The notes under the pieces were generated by a model, which was not told the origin of the DNA, ran no database searches, and saw only the letters and a program-made list of their open reading frames with translations. Below are positions 10,758 through 21,662 of a DNA stretch of 64,000 nt, piece after piece. Location of the stretch: positions 46,004,352 to 46,068,351 of the forward strand of contig OX235270.1 in NCBI GenBank assembly GCA_944472135.2. Direction: 5' to 3'. Within the stretch, counting starts at the first letter, position 1. The number at the start of each line of letters is the position of its first letter. Both the position numbers and the translations under genes were made by a program. The stretch is from Trichobilharzia regenti (lineage: Eukaryota; Platyhelminthes; Trematoda; Strigeidida; Schistosomatidae).

Positions 10758-11932
10758 ATTAGTTAAAATCGTGATTTCGGAAGCAAACGAAGGATAAGCT
10801 TGATAGTTTTGCCACATCTATGTGTATTTATCAATTCAACTGCACCTGCGGTAACAGTTTCATTGGGCGTACTACTAGACAGCTTAGCCAACGTACTAGT
10901 GAACATCTCCCATCGTGGTTTGGCAAAGGACAGACAAAAACAATCCGTAGCTCAATTCTGTCACATCTAGTTGATAGTGGTCATGTAGTGGAGAAAACGA
11001 GAGCCTTCAAAGTAATTCATCATATCCCACCGAATCTTTCTAATAGACTTCGTATTCGTCTATTGCACTCAGCTGAGGCGATAGACGTTCGAACTATTAA
11101 GCCTAAACCATGCATTCAAGAGAAGTTCGTACAGCCATTATCCCTCCCTTGGCCTAATAAGACATAACCAACTAAAGACTTCTACACCACCCCTTATTTA
11201 TATTTCCAACCCCTTTCTTATCATCCCTTAATCTTATCTTCATTATAAACGTGTTTCATTTCCTTCCCTTACAATCTAACATTACGTAATCGGTTCATTT
11301 GTTTTTACTAGCCTTTATCGACTACTTCCACCTGAACAATTTTTTGTTCAATCATACTGTTTTTCATTATTCGTGTTATCACGGATTGCCTCATTTTTTC
11401 ATCCTTATTATTGTTAAGACCATTATTATCATTATTACTATTATTAATGTTATCATTACCACTATTATGACTAATTGCACAATTTATATTCACCATCGTA
11501 TTATCCTATAGACAAAACACCATGATTGGTTTATATTTGAATTTTTATTTGTAAACTTATATATATTAGAGTTAAGCCTGATGAGATCTAATTTAAAAGC
11601 CGAAAAGTGGGTGTTTATTTCGGATCTTCTCAGGTGAAATATCCATTAAACTAACACCATTGATGGTAATCAACTGAAGTACTTGTATCAATATCATGTT
11701 TCAATAAAACATATTCGTATTAAGTATTTCCAAGTATTCTAGTTAAAAAATGTAGTCAGGAGCTGCGAAATGGTCAACCTATTACGACGAAGCATGAAAG
11801 CAATTTTTGAAGTAGCTACATTAAAATAAAGGGACCATCCCAAACTTCTGGAATAAACGAAATGACTGATTTGATTGGTAACTAAGGAAAAAGAAGCAAA
11901 AAGCAACATTAGTGTGCATTCTACATTGAGAC
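10758..11932 (+). mobile_element. PLE 3' segment, left arm of an inverted pair
   Basis: Nearly identical in inverse orientation to 19014-20188; both begin at GATATTAGTTAAAATCG and end at ATTCTACATTGAGA. By eye only isolated substitutions separate the arms (for example near 10785 and 11540). It contains the GIY-YIG endonuclease end of a PLE and an about 760-bp AT-rich 3' untranslated part with ATT repeats near 11400-11470. The RT is missing. Confidence 0.85.
10820..11167 (+). pseudogene. PLE GIY-YIG endonuclease domain, RT missing (left copy)
   Basis: About 115 codons. The opening CIYQFNCTCGNSFIGRTTRQ is the GIY-YIG core with its Cys residues, followed by a conserved R and H (QRTSEHLP), the D-x-GH phrase (LVDSGHVV) and the late acidic residue (SAEAIDVRTIKP) typical of PLE endonucleases. 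The protein sequence is identical to the copy at 19775-20122. The reverse transcriptase that should precede it is cut away at 10758, so this is not a functional gene alone. Confidence 0.8.
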
Positions 11933-14794
11933 CAACGCACGCTGATTAACAGATGTGGTGGTCAAATGTGTAAAACGCTCCAATCTGCGGGATGGCAATC
12001 ATGAGTGTAGATCCTTAACAAAACGACAATAAGGATTGTGAGGATCGAAGTTTTAAAAAATTCTTTTACTCTCAACTTCAAGAAGCCTGCTCAGCTACCT
12101 GTCATGATGTTACCACATGTTCCTTACAGACATTTAACAAGTGAGCTTGTCCTGGAGGTTCTAACCACTTTTCACTGGAATATTACTTATTTACCTCACG
12201 ATAATCTTTTAACCCACTCACTATTATACTCTGTATTTTCTAAACCATCTAGGCCTTTATTAAAGCTAAAACGGGCGAGGATATACGTTATCACACTTCA
12301 GATTTACCTCGCTTCAGGTTTACTCGTCCTTCATTGGCTGGAACAGTGGCAGTCATTTGGATTTTTGATTTGTCCTAGGTAGGTGCTATCGTGTGCGGTT
12401 TTCGTGCGGTTGTGTTATGCGTCGTTTGCCAGCAACTGTGATGAATATAAATGTAACATTTGACCGTTTTAACGTATTTTCATTGTTTTTTTATACAGGT
12501 ACAATGCTTCTTTCGATGCACACTCTCTTGGGACTGGTTAGCCATTGTAGTGGTTATCAGCGACTACCATCCCGTGGGTCCCGATGCATTTCTTGAGTTG
12601 TGGTTAAACATACGGTATTTTCGACTTCAATATTTCTCACTCACATAGTCAAGTATTTTGTGTTTCTTGAGAATTAACCGTGGCAAACTGTGGTTATAAT
12701 GTGCTTCGTCAACGAGGCCTTTTTCTAGAGTTTAATGTCACGTAATCAGTGCGAGCGGAAGCAGCACATATGTAAGAAGCTTTGAACGCATTGAGAGACT
12801 CCCAAAAACTGAGGACTGTATAGATTGCTAACAGTGACGACTTTTTTCATGTATATGTATGTGGCTACGTTCATATGCAGAGGAAAAATCGACGTATTAG
12901 ACATTTTATAGTAGTGAAACAACTTTAGAGAACTTTCATCTAACCAGTATGTTTCGCTCTAATATTTTCGTCCCTCAGACCACTAACAAAGTATTGTTAA
13001 ATGTATCCTTTTAGTATGATTCGATGGCACACCTACTGGCAGTTACTGATATAATGTATGCGTGATTTCCATGATATTTTCTGGACCGTTAATGTGTTCT
13101 AAATTTTAGAAGAAGTGTGAACTAGGATGACTGAATTTATTGAATATTTAAGTCGTATGTGGGCATACACGTTAATTACTTAATTTATATAAAGATGAAG
13201 ATATTCTTTTTTCCATTTTGTGATATCGGATAACTTTGAATGTGGGCATACAATTGTGTTTGCTTGAATTTTGGCAGAATTTAAACCTGACGCATTTGGG
13301 ACACTGGGCAGTTTCCGTCGAATAATAGGAGTTACTTATTATTATTACTTCACAAACAAAAACTTTCATATTTGATTGTGCTCAGCATATAGATGTTAAT
13401 GAACTTGTTTGCGTTGCAGCGAAATAAAATTTTCTACCTAGTATTCTTGTGTTCCATTCATTCTGCATGAGGTGGGAGTACGGCATCTTAGACCGGCACT
13501 CCCTAGGATATGAACTCGTTACTACACGTAAATGTAATTCAGTACAAACACCGTCGATTGAAACAAGTGGTGAATTATAAGTACTTTAGTCAAGCCCTCA
13601 TATCTGTCTAAAATTACGCCATTACGTCTGCTAGCCATAGGTAAACCTGTAGGGACCAGTCACGAGGTAACCTAACCTCAGCATTCATATAATAAGAATA
13701 GAACTTGGGAATTGCGGTGTTCACCAGTTTAAATAGCTGGATTATTATACAAGCAATCAAAAATGTTGAATTGTAAACCCCTCACAGTGAACACAGTATA
13801 TTTGGGTAAATGCTGTGCTCTCACGTCATTAAAAGCTATTTCAGGAGGAGAACAAAGTCTTGTCAAACTGCAAATGGCATGAAGTACAACTGTTGATAAT
13901 ACACCATTGAAAGAACACGTACGATATAAACACGGAAAGCGCCTATAGAGTCCTTGAAATGTTGGTATACATTTGCAATGTTCAATGCAACCATATTAGT
14001 CTATGTAAGGAAACTGTGACTTTTTGATGAAAATATAGTTTCGTTTTTATGGTCTTCATTAAAGCGAACAGACTTTAAGCAAGCGACAAGGAGTAATTTT
14101 TAGCCTTAATAAAGGCCTAGGTAGTTAACATAAAATAGAGTATAACGGTGCATGAGGGAAAAGATTATAGTGAGGTTGATGAGTGATACTTCGGGGAGAA
14201 GTTAATTAAAGGATCTAGAAGATTAGGATCCTTAAGACAAGCTGTGAGATGTCTCACAAATTTCTGTAGGGCCCATAGGGTTTTACTGACGCTTTGGCGT
14301 CATTTTGAACTCCAATATTTGCTTACACATATAAGAGATAGTAATGATGGAAACTAGAGTAACACTTCCTCTCTGTTCAAAGTATTTCTCCTGAAGCAGT
14401 TTCTCATCAATAATTTGCACTGTTCCTAGTGATTTTAAAAGAAGCTTGAGTTTTTCTTCGTTTTCTACAACTGTCACTTCACGCACAATATTGGGCAGTA
14501 ACTACATATACTCAAGTATTGTAACCTGAACGTCACAAAATCCCTATAAATAATCTGCTGAAGAATAAATGGTTTAAAAAATGAGTTATAAGTGCAGCTT
14601 CCATATCCTCCACAGCAACAAGTAATTCATGAAGGAGCCAAGAATATCTTAGTGATCTGAAATTGAAAGGTTAATAGGATTGGTATAACTTACGTAACGG
14701 GTGTACTAGTGGTAGGATGCAGCTGCTAGCTACTATTTAACAGAAAGGTAATGCTAACTACAAACACTTCAACACTTCAAAAGGACCACCCGTA
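11933..14794 (+). other. Gene-poor spacer
   Basis: No coding or RNA gene is supported. Short open frames at 12038-12382 and 12393-12648 have no recognisable motif. The rest is AT-rich intergenic-looking sequence. Confidence 0.4.
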
Positions 14795-14845
14795 ATATTA
14801 TTCTTGTCCAACTGCACACTGAGCAGTTGTGACAAGAATAATAAT
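14795..14845. repeat. Near-perfect hairpin
   Basis: Arms ATTATTCTTGTCCAACTGC and GCAGTTGTGACAAGAATAAT surround a loop of about 8 bases. It is isolated and may be the remnant of a small palindromic MITE. Confidence 0.6.
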
Positions 14846-15576
14846 GTGACGACTTAAATTCAACTGGCAACGCATCTTCGGCTGAGCAATTTTAACCATG
14901 AACTTCATCAAAATGTACATAACCTCCATGAAATTTCGCCGCTTGTCTCATTCATCGTATGATTTCTTCCATGTGTTTTGGAAGATTTCACTCGTCACGG
15001 ATGAATATAAAATGTTTAACCTCTTCAGAAAATACATCTAACTTATGTCTATGGGGTTATTCTCTTTCAATTACCTGATTCTCATAGACAATTAATAATA
15101 ATAATGATTTACTTTATTCCAAAAACAGTACTTGTGATACAGAATGGAATTTTCAGCATTAATCACAATATTGCATCTAATTTCCTCAAATTATAAATAA
15201 AATTAATCACACAGAAAATTTTCCACATCTACAATAGAGGTAGTGTCAAAAACATGCAGCGTATAAAATGGAAATAGCAATAATAATGATAACAGCTAGG
15301 GTAGTAATAATAATAATACAAGTGAAAATTGCCGTTGGCTTGTGTCACACAGTATTGGCAATGTGGTATAGAAATCCTAACATGTTTAAAAATATTGAAT
15401 ATAATGTTCTTTCTACATGATATGGTGAAGGAAAAAAACATAGATTACAGCCGTCATGGAGATAAGTTGGTGTTTGCAATTATGAGAGTAAAACAGAGAA
15501 TTAACAGGACCATAAATATAATAGAAATAATAAAAGTAAAACTTGAAGGTATGTAAGGATGGATGGAGGAAATTGT

Positions 15577-17085
15577 TTATTTACTAGATGAAAGAAGGTT
15601 AGTTAATTCTTGCCTGACACTATTTTCATCACATAAAATACATGCCAAGTATGGTATCATAGACTTCTTATACTTAGACGTGCGAGCATACAGTTTTCTG
15701 AAGTTACTCCTTGTTCTACCCGAGGAGATGCAAGGTGAAAGCTGAGGGTAAAGCGGATGCTCCAAGTCAGACAAAATCGCTTTAGCAAATTTATTGCACG
15801 AAGTCAAATGCCTATCGACAACGACGTTAACTATGTGGTCCACTGGGACACCACTCACTCTACTGACAGTCTTCAGTATTCTACGAATTGTGACATAGTC
15901 TTTTTTAAGCAAACCAGGAAAGAATAAGGGTGAGCAATAAAGAAGAATGGGTAGGATGCAAGAGTTTACGAACTGTAGGATGAGGGGTTGAGTTATACCC
16001 GAGTGTCTTAACTTCTTAATGTAAAATGTCAAGCGGAATATTTTACTGGAGATTGCTAAGACATGGGAAGACCAGGAGAGATCGGAAGAGAGAATGAGTC
16101 CAAGATACTTAATTTCTGATTTGATTCCTATATCATTGTCGTCAATTTTACAAATGTCATGAGAATCGATGACTTCTTTTAACTGTCGTTTACATCTTAA
16201 GCTGAAATCAACAGTTTGACACTTAGAAGGATTCAGTTTAAAACCGTTCGACTCAGACCATTTGCTGACTTCCGATAGAAAGCTATTTATTTTAGTACAA
16301 TCTAGCTGGGAGTTAACGGCCATTGAAACTGTTAAATCATCAGCGTACTTCACAAAGTTTATTTCATCAGAGTAAGGCAAGTCGTGCAAGAAGAAAGAAA
16401 AAAGAAAAGGAGAAAGAACAGCACCTTGAGGGACACCAGCTTCAGTAGGCAATGAAGTGGAAGACTTCCCTTTATATACGGTGTACTGCTTTCTATCTGA
16501 GAAATAGGAATGCAACCAGTTAACAGCCCAACATTCTGTTTAACTAGCAGCAAGTTTATTTAATAAGATGTCCCTAGGGACCGAGTCGAAAGCAGATGTA
16601 TAGTCTAGGAAGGCGCAACGAACAAATTTAGCCCCCTTGTCTAGACTGGAAGCAATGTTATGATATAAGACGGCAGCTGCATCTAAAGTGCTTCTACTGT
16701 GCTTATAGGCAAATTGTTTAGGGTCATTAAAGGATTTAAGCGAAGGTTCAAGACTAAGTAAAAGTAATTTCTCCATAGTTTTCAAAAAAGGAGACGTAAT
16801 AGCAATGGGTCTAAATTTGACACATGCTCCAGTAGAAGATTTAGGTATGGGTACAACTTTAATGTCCTTCCAAACGGCAGGCACAATATTATCGGAAAAA
16901 GATTTGTTAAATAGATCAGTAAGAGGGTGACACAGAATATCAGAACATTTTTTAAAAATAATATTAGGTACATAATCGGGACCTAAGCTCTGGAAAGGGT
17001 TTAGAGACTTGAGGCACTTTTGAACATCATTTGTGTTAAAACCTGGAAAGGGGCTATTATTAACACAAGTGATGCTGGGAAGCAT
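15577..17085 (-). pseudogene. LINE A reverse transcriptase, one nonsense codon
   Basis: The frame 17085-16540 ends in TAA, but the same frame continues to 15577, so a single substitution separates two parts. Motifs in order: RPIAITSPFLKTMEKLL; catalytic Asp in FLDYTSAFDSVPRD; AGVPQGAVLSPFLF; active-site YADD in FVKYADDLTV; then the C-terminal region to SSSK and stop. The enzyme would reverse-transcribe the element RNA at a nicked target. Confidence 0.8.
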
Positions 17086-18494
17086 GGCATTTGAGGGAGA
17101 GTAAATAAAAAGGATTTGTTAAGAGTACATACATCAAAAGAATATGGAATATTGTTTATCTGCTTACCACCAGTGATTTCCTTAAATAGTTTCCACATAT
17201 TAGAAGGATTTTTGCAGGACATGAATTTCTGGTTATATATTACATTCAACCTTTGCATTTCAGACTTAATTAAGAAGTTAGTTCTTTTTACACCAATTTT
17301 ATCTTTGATTTTATATAGTTTTTCCTTCTCTCTACGAAGCTTTTTAAGTTGAGGCGAGGAGAAACGGTCAAATTTGACGAATAGTGTTTCTTTTGGACAA
17401 TAGATTTCAAAACAGAATTTCAGATAGGATGTAATATTAGACATATTGTCATTAAGTGAATCAACATTAAACAAATCCCATCTTGTGTCACTGAGCATGT
17501 TTCTAAGATGATGTACGTTCTCATTTGAGTAGCATCTGTGAACAACTTTCTTAGACAAGTTTGAGAGGGCTTTACTGTGTAACTTTCCGTAAATTTTGGG
17601 TAAGACTCGTACAATACAATGATCAGAATTGAAGAGCGGGGCTCTTTTACGAGCTTCGTATATTCCAGAATCATTTACAAATACTAAATCAAGTGAAGTA
17701 TTTTGTCGAGTTGGGAAATTAACAACATTTGCATGGCCAAGCAATGTAATAAAACTGAAGTCGCTGGAGTTGAAGTCGCCAGTCACTATAGATAAGGAGT
17801 TACCAAACGAAGCAGCAACAAAAATAGTGAATTCATCAGTGAAGATAGATAGTTCTGAGGGACTGCAACAAGGTGTGATATAGATATTTGTGACAAAAAT
17901 GGAGCTGTATTTGGGTAAGTGTTTAGGTCGACAATTTACAGTTATACAGTCAATATTGTCATTTGAGAATTTGAAGCAGACGTTGTTGGCAGTAGACCAC
18001 TGAGAATTAATAAAAGTGGCAACACCACCACCTCTCTTCTTCTTCGAGCTGCATCGGTCTTGTCTGTAGATTGTGAACCCATTTAAGGAGACTAAATTGT
18101 CGTCATATGAATCATGGAGCCAAGTCTCTTGAAGAGTGATTACACCAGTATTACAATATACACTTGAGTATAATAGAGAATGCAAGTAGTTAATCTTGCT
18201 CGATAATGACCTGCAATTTGTGCTCATAATCACAGGAACAGTCATCTGATGCATTGGAGTACACTTTAATGATCTCTGCCAACCTCCATGATGCTTTTTC
18301 TTAACGTTATTATATACTCGTAAATTAACGGGTTGAAGACATTTTAAATAATCGCGAGAGTAAGTAATGCGACTTGGATACATAATTGAATGATTAAAAC
18401 AAAATAAATCCGAGGAAATAGATGCAATATGTAGGATGGAAATTTTGGTAGCCCAAGATTTAAGCAGGCCGCCAATTGCTGCGACAACAACCAT
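17001..18494 (-). pseudogene. LINE A AP endonuclease, frameshifted before RT
   Basis: A 497-codon frame. The exonuclease-endonuclease-phosphatase fold runs from about residue 85 to 300: MSTNCRSLSSK, catalytic Glu in ITLQETWLHDS, GDFNS, NFPTRQNTSLDLVF and the terminal SDHCIVRV. The linker to the RT leaves frame near 17100, giving about 30 out-of-frame codons before the stop at 17001. The first 80 residues (MVVVAAIGGLLKSW) are unassigned; no separate ORF1 is seen. Confidence 0.8.
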
Positions 18495-19013
18495 TGCCTG
18501 TAGTCAACTTACGACATGAAAATCTGAAACAACTCGAAAATAACTAAGCTTTAAGGCTCTAAAACAAAAATAATAGTCATTTCTATGTATAATTTCTTTA
18601 AATGCATGGCCTTCTTCGTAATAATTCCATTGGGATATCAAAACACTATTACGCAATAACACGAATACAATACAGGAAAATATTGCTTTTTCCGCCTACA
18701 CAAGTCTGAAACAACCTGATGATAAGCTATTTCCACACAAATAAACTTTTATAACGCCCTTATATTCATGAACACGACAACCCATGCAACGCGCGAAAAT
18801 ACATAGCGAGAGCATTAATCCTCACCCAATTTCGAAACAGAGCGAAGTTTGGGCTGGCGCCCAGCCTTGCAATATGATATTTATACGAATCTGTTTCGAT
18901 TGCTGGTACTATAATTCAACAAATTCAATTTTTGGGAAATTGCTAATTTATGATAAAATTTAGAAAGACACATTTAAGCGAAAACATTGTTTTCAATTAG
19001 ATCTCATCTCTCT

Positions 19014-20188
19014 CAATGTAGAATGCACACTAATGTTGCTTTTTGCTTCTTTTTCCTTAGTTACCAATCAAATCAGTCATTTCGTTTATTCCAGAAGTTT
19101 GGGATGGTCCCTTTATTTTAATGTAGCTACTTCAAAAATTGCTTTCATGCTTCGTCGTAATAGGTTGACCATTTCGCAGCTCCTGACTACATTTTTTAAC
19201 TAGAATACTTGGAAATACTTAATACGAATATGTTTTATTGAAACATGATATTGATACAAGTACTTCAGTTGATTACCATCAATGGTGTTAGTTTAATGGA
19301 TATTTCACCTGAGAAGATCCGAAATAAACACCCACTTTTCGGCTTTTAAATTAGATCTCATCAGGCTTAACTCTAATATATATAAGTTTACAAATAAAAA
19401 CTCAAATATAAACCAATCATGGTGTTTTGTCTATAGGATAATACGATGGTGAATATAAATTGTGCAATTAGTCATAATAGTGGTAATGATAACATTAATA
19501 ATAGTAATAATGATAATAATGGTCTTAACAATAATAAGGATGAAAAAATGAGGCAATCCGTGATAACACGAATAATGAAAAACAGTATGATTGAACAAAA
19601 AATTGTTCAGGTGGAAGTAGTCGATAAAGGCTAGTAAAAACAAATGAACCGATTACGTAATGTTAGATTGTAAGGGAAGGAAATGAAACACGTTTATAAT
19701 GAAGATAAGATTAAGGGATGATAAGAAAGGGGTTGGAAATATAAATAAGGGGTGGTGTAGAAGTCTTTAGTTGGTTATGTCTTATTAGGCCAAGGGAGGG
19801 ATAATGGCTGTACGAACTTCTCTTGAATGCATGGTTTAGGCTTAATAGTTCGAACGTCTATCGCCTCAGCTGAGTGCAATAGACGAATACGAAGTCTATT
19901 AGAAAGATTCGGTGGGATATGATGAATTACTTTGAAGGCTCTCGTTTTCTCCACTACATGACCACTATCAACTAGATGTGACAGAATTGAGCTACGGATT
20001 GTTTTTGTCTGTCCTTTGCCAAACCACGATGGGAGATGTTCACTAGTACGTTGGCTAAGCTGTCTAGTAGTACGCCCAATGAAACTGTTACCGCAGGTGC
20101 AGTTGAATTGATAAATACACATAGATGTGGCAAAACTATCAAGCTTATCCTTCGTTTGCTTCCTAAATCACGATTTTAACTAATATCA
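19014..20188 (-). mobile_element. PLE 3' segment, right arm of the inverted pair
   Basis: Mirror of 10758-11932. At the inner end it continues past the shared boundary into GAGATGAGATCTAATTG, a phrase resembling a sequence inside the element (about 11579), as if a partial tandem copy follows. Confidence 0.85.
19775..20122 (-). pseudogene. PLE GIY-YIG endonuclease domain, RT missing (right copy)
   Basis: Same 115-codon product as 10820-11167 with no amino-acid difference. The RT part is missing at the same point. Confidence 0.8.
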
Positions 20189-21662
20189 TAACTACTCGCA
20201 GTTGTGAAAATGACATGCTCTTCTTGAAAACAAACCTTGTTTTAAGAAATAGAATTGATTAATAAAAGCAAGCTGCAAAATACACATAAAACGGTGACTC
20301 CAGACTGTAGCATCCCAAAGATTACCTACACAATCCGGATTGATGATACTGATAAATTTATCTGCGGATATTGGCTTAACCTTAAAATGAGGAACCTATG
20401 AGTAAATAGGAGGTTTTCTTAGGGCATATAGAAGCATATTATGCTAAGTAACTATTTTTTAACATTGCATCACTTGTATATGGGCGTTTTTTTCAAACTA
20501 CGCACTTCTCCTTACGAAACTGATTGGTCACTGGAGTTAGTTCCCTTATGGGTTGCCATAGTTTATAGTCACCCATAAACACTAGTTTTATGGGTAACTA
20601 TGAACAGGTGGCTAACAAAGATCAATCCATTAAGGCCAACTAGCATGAATAAAGATGACCTTGAGGTGCACTTTGCACCAGGTGACCTTGTGCATGCCAC
20701 ATAATCCCAGTCCTTTTTCCGATGTTACGACGCACTCTGTTAAGCAGGGCCATATCGGTGACACGATGGATACGCGCTCTCCTTGAATACGACGTGCTCC
20801 AACCGGAAAGAGGCTACAGTCAGTTTCAAGGTCATGATGAGTTCCTGCGTCGGCTAGTTATATGTTTTCGTGAATTCGATTTCCATTGAATTTTAAAGGT
20901 GTTTTTGCATGTTTTTCCCATTTTGCAGTGTGTAGATCAGTTTGTGTCACTGGATACTACTATTAAGGTGATTTTTAGCATGAAGTTCCCAGTTTTTATG
21001 TTGGTAGTCAAGGGTTATGGTGAACCTGCAATGATTCAGCCAAATAAGGTATAATTTTCTAATATATTAACTTCATTCAATAAGTAAACTGCCTAACCGT
21101 TCTGCCATTGTTTGAGATTAAAACTAAGAGCTGGTTTCTTATCATGATTGAAAGTAAATGGAACCGACTGGGTTTGCTTATCCGCTCTGTTCCATCCCTC
21201 ACAGGACAAATTAGGCTCGGACTAGCGTTATTTCAGAACTAAAAGACTCAATTCAGCACCTAGGTATCATTGTAAGCATGACCAGCGTTATTTGAGAAAA
21301 TAGTGGGTAAATAAGAGCTTCAGTTACCATAAAAAGGCCTTATCGATGAATAGGTTAGAATAAGTTTATGAATATAGTAGGCTTGGTGGTGTTGCGGTCT
21401 AAGTGATAAATCGTATTAATCACCGTTATTCAGGATATGCTATGAACCGCAAATGCTCGGCTGAAAAACGTAGTAAATAAGGCACAGATCGTTTTAATTT
21501 CTAAGTGACTTTCAAAGCGCTCTCTTAACGAAACAATCAACCAAAGTATTCTTTAAACTGTCGGTCTTAGCCTTTTGAAAGGAAAGGAAGTGTAACAGCA
21601 GTTTATACATACATGTTTATATTCTGAATACAAATGGAAATAAAAAGGTAATACAAATATTT
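20189..21662 (+). other. Intergenic, with one hairpin
   Basis: No gene seen. A hairpin at about 20565-20602 has arms resembling ATAGTCACCCATAAAC and GTTTTATGGGTAACTAT. The segment is the 3' flank of the MULE-type gene. Confidence 0.4.

Larger units (their letters stand above)
15094..18900 (-). mobile_element. LINE A, CR1/Jockey group, nearly complete
   Basis: Minus-strand non-LTR retrotransposon with an AP endonuclease followed by reverse transcriptase. It has a 3' untranslated part of about 480 bp ending in an (ATT)n-type tail at about 15094, and a leader that extends beyond 18494 to about 18900 (left boundary estimated). It sits between the two inverted PLE arms. Coding damage is light: one frameshift near 17100 and one nonsense codon at 16540. 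Confidence 0.8.

Noticed and set aside
12393..12648. Overlapping open frames after a CAG/GTACAATG junction
   Set aside because: Short, no conserved motif, no consistent splice partners.
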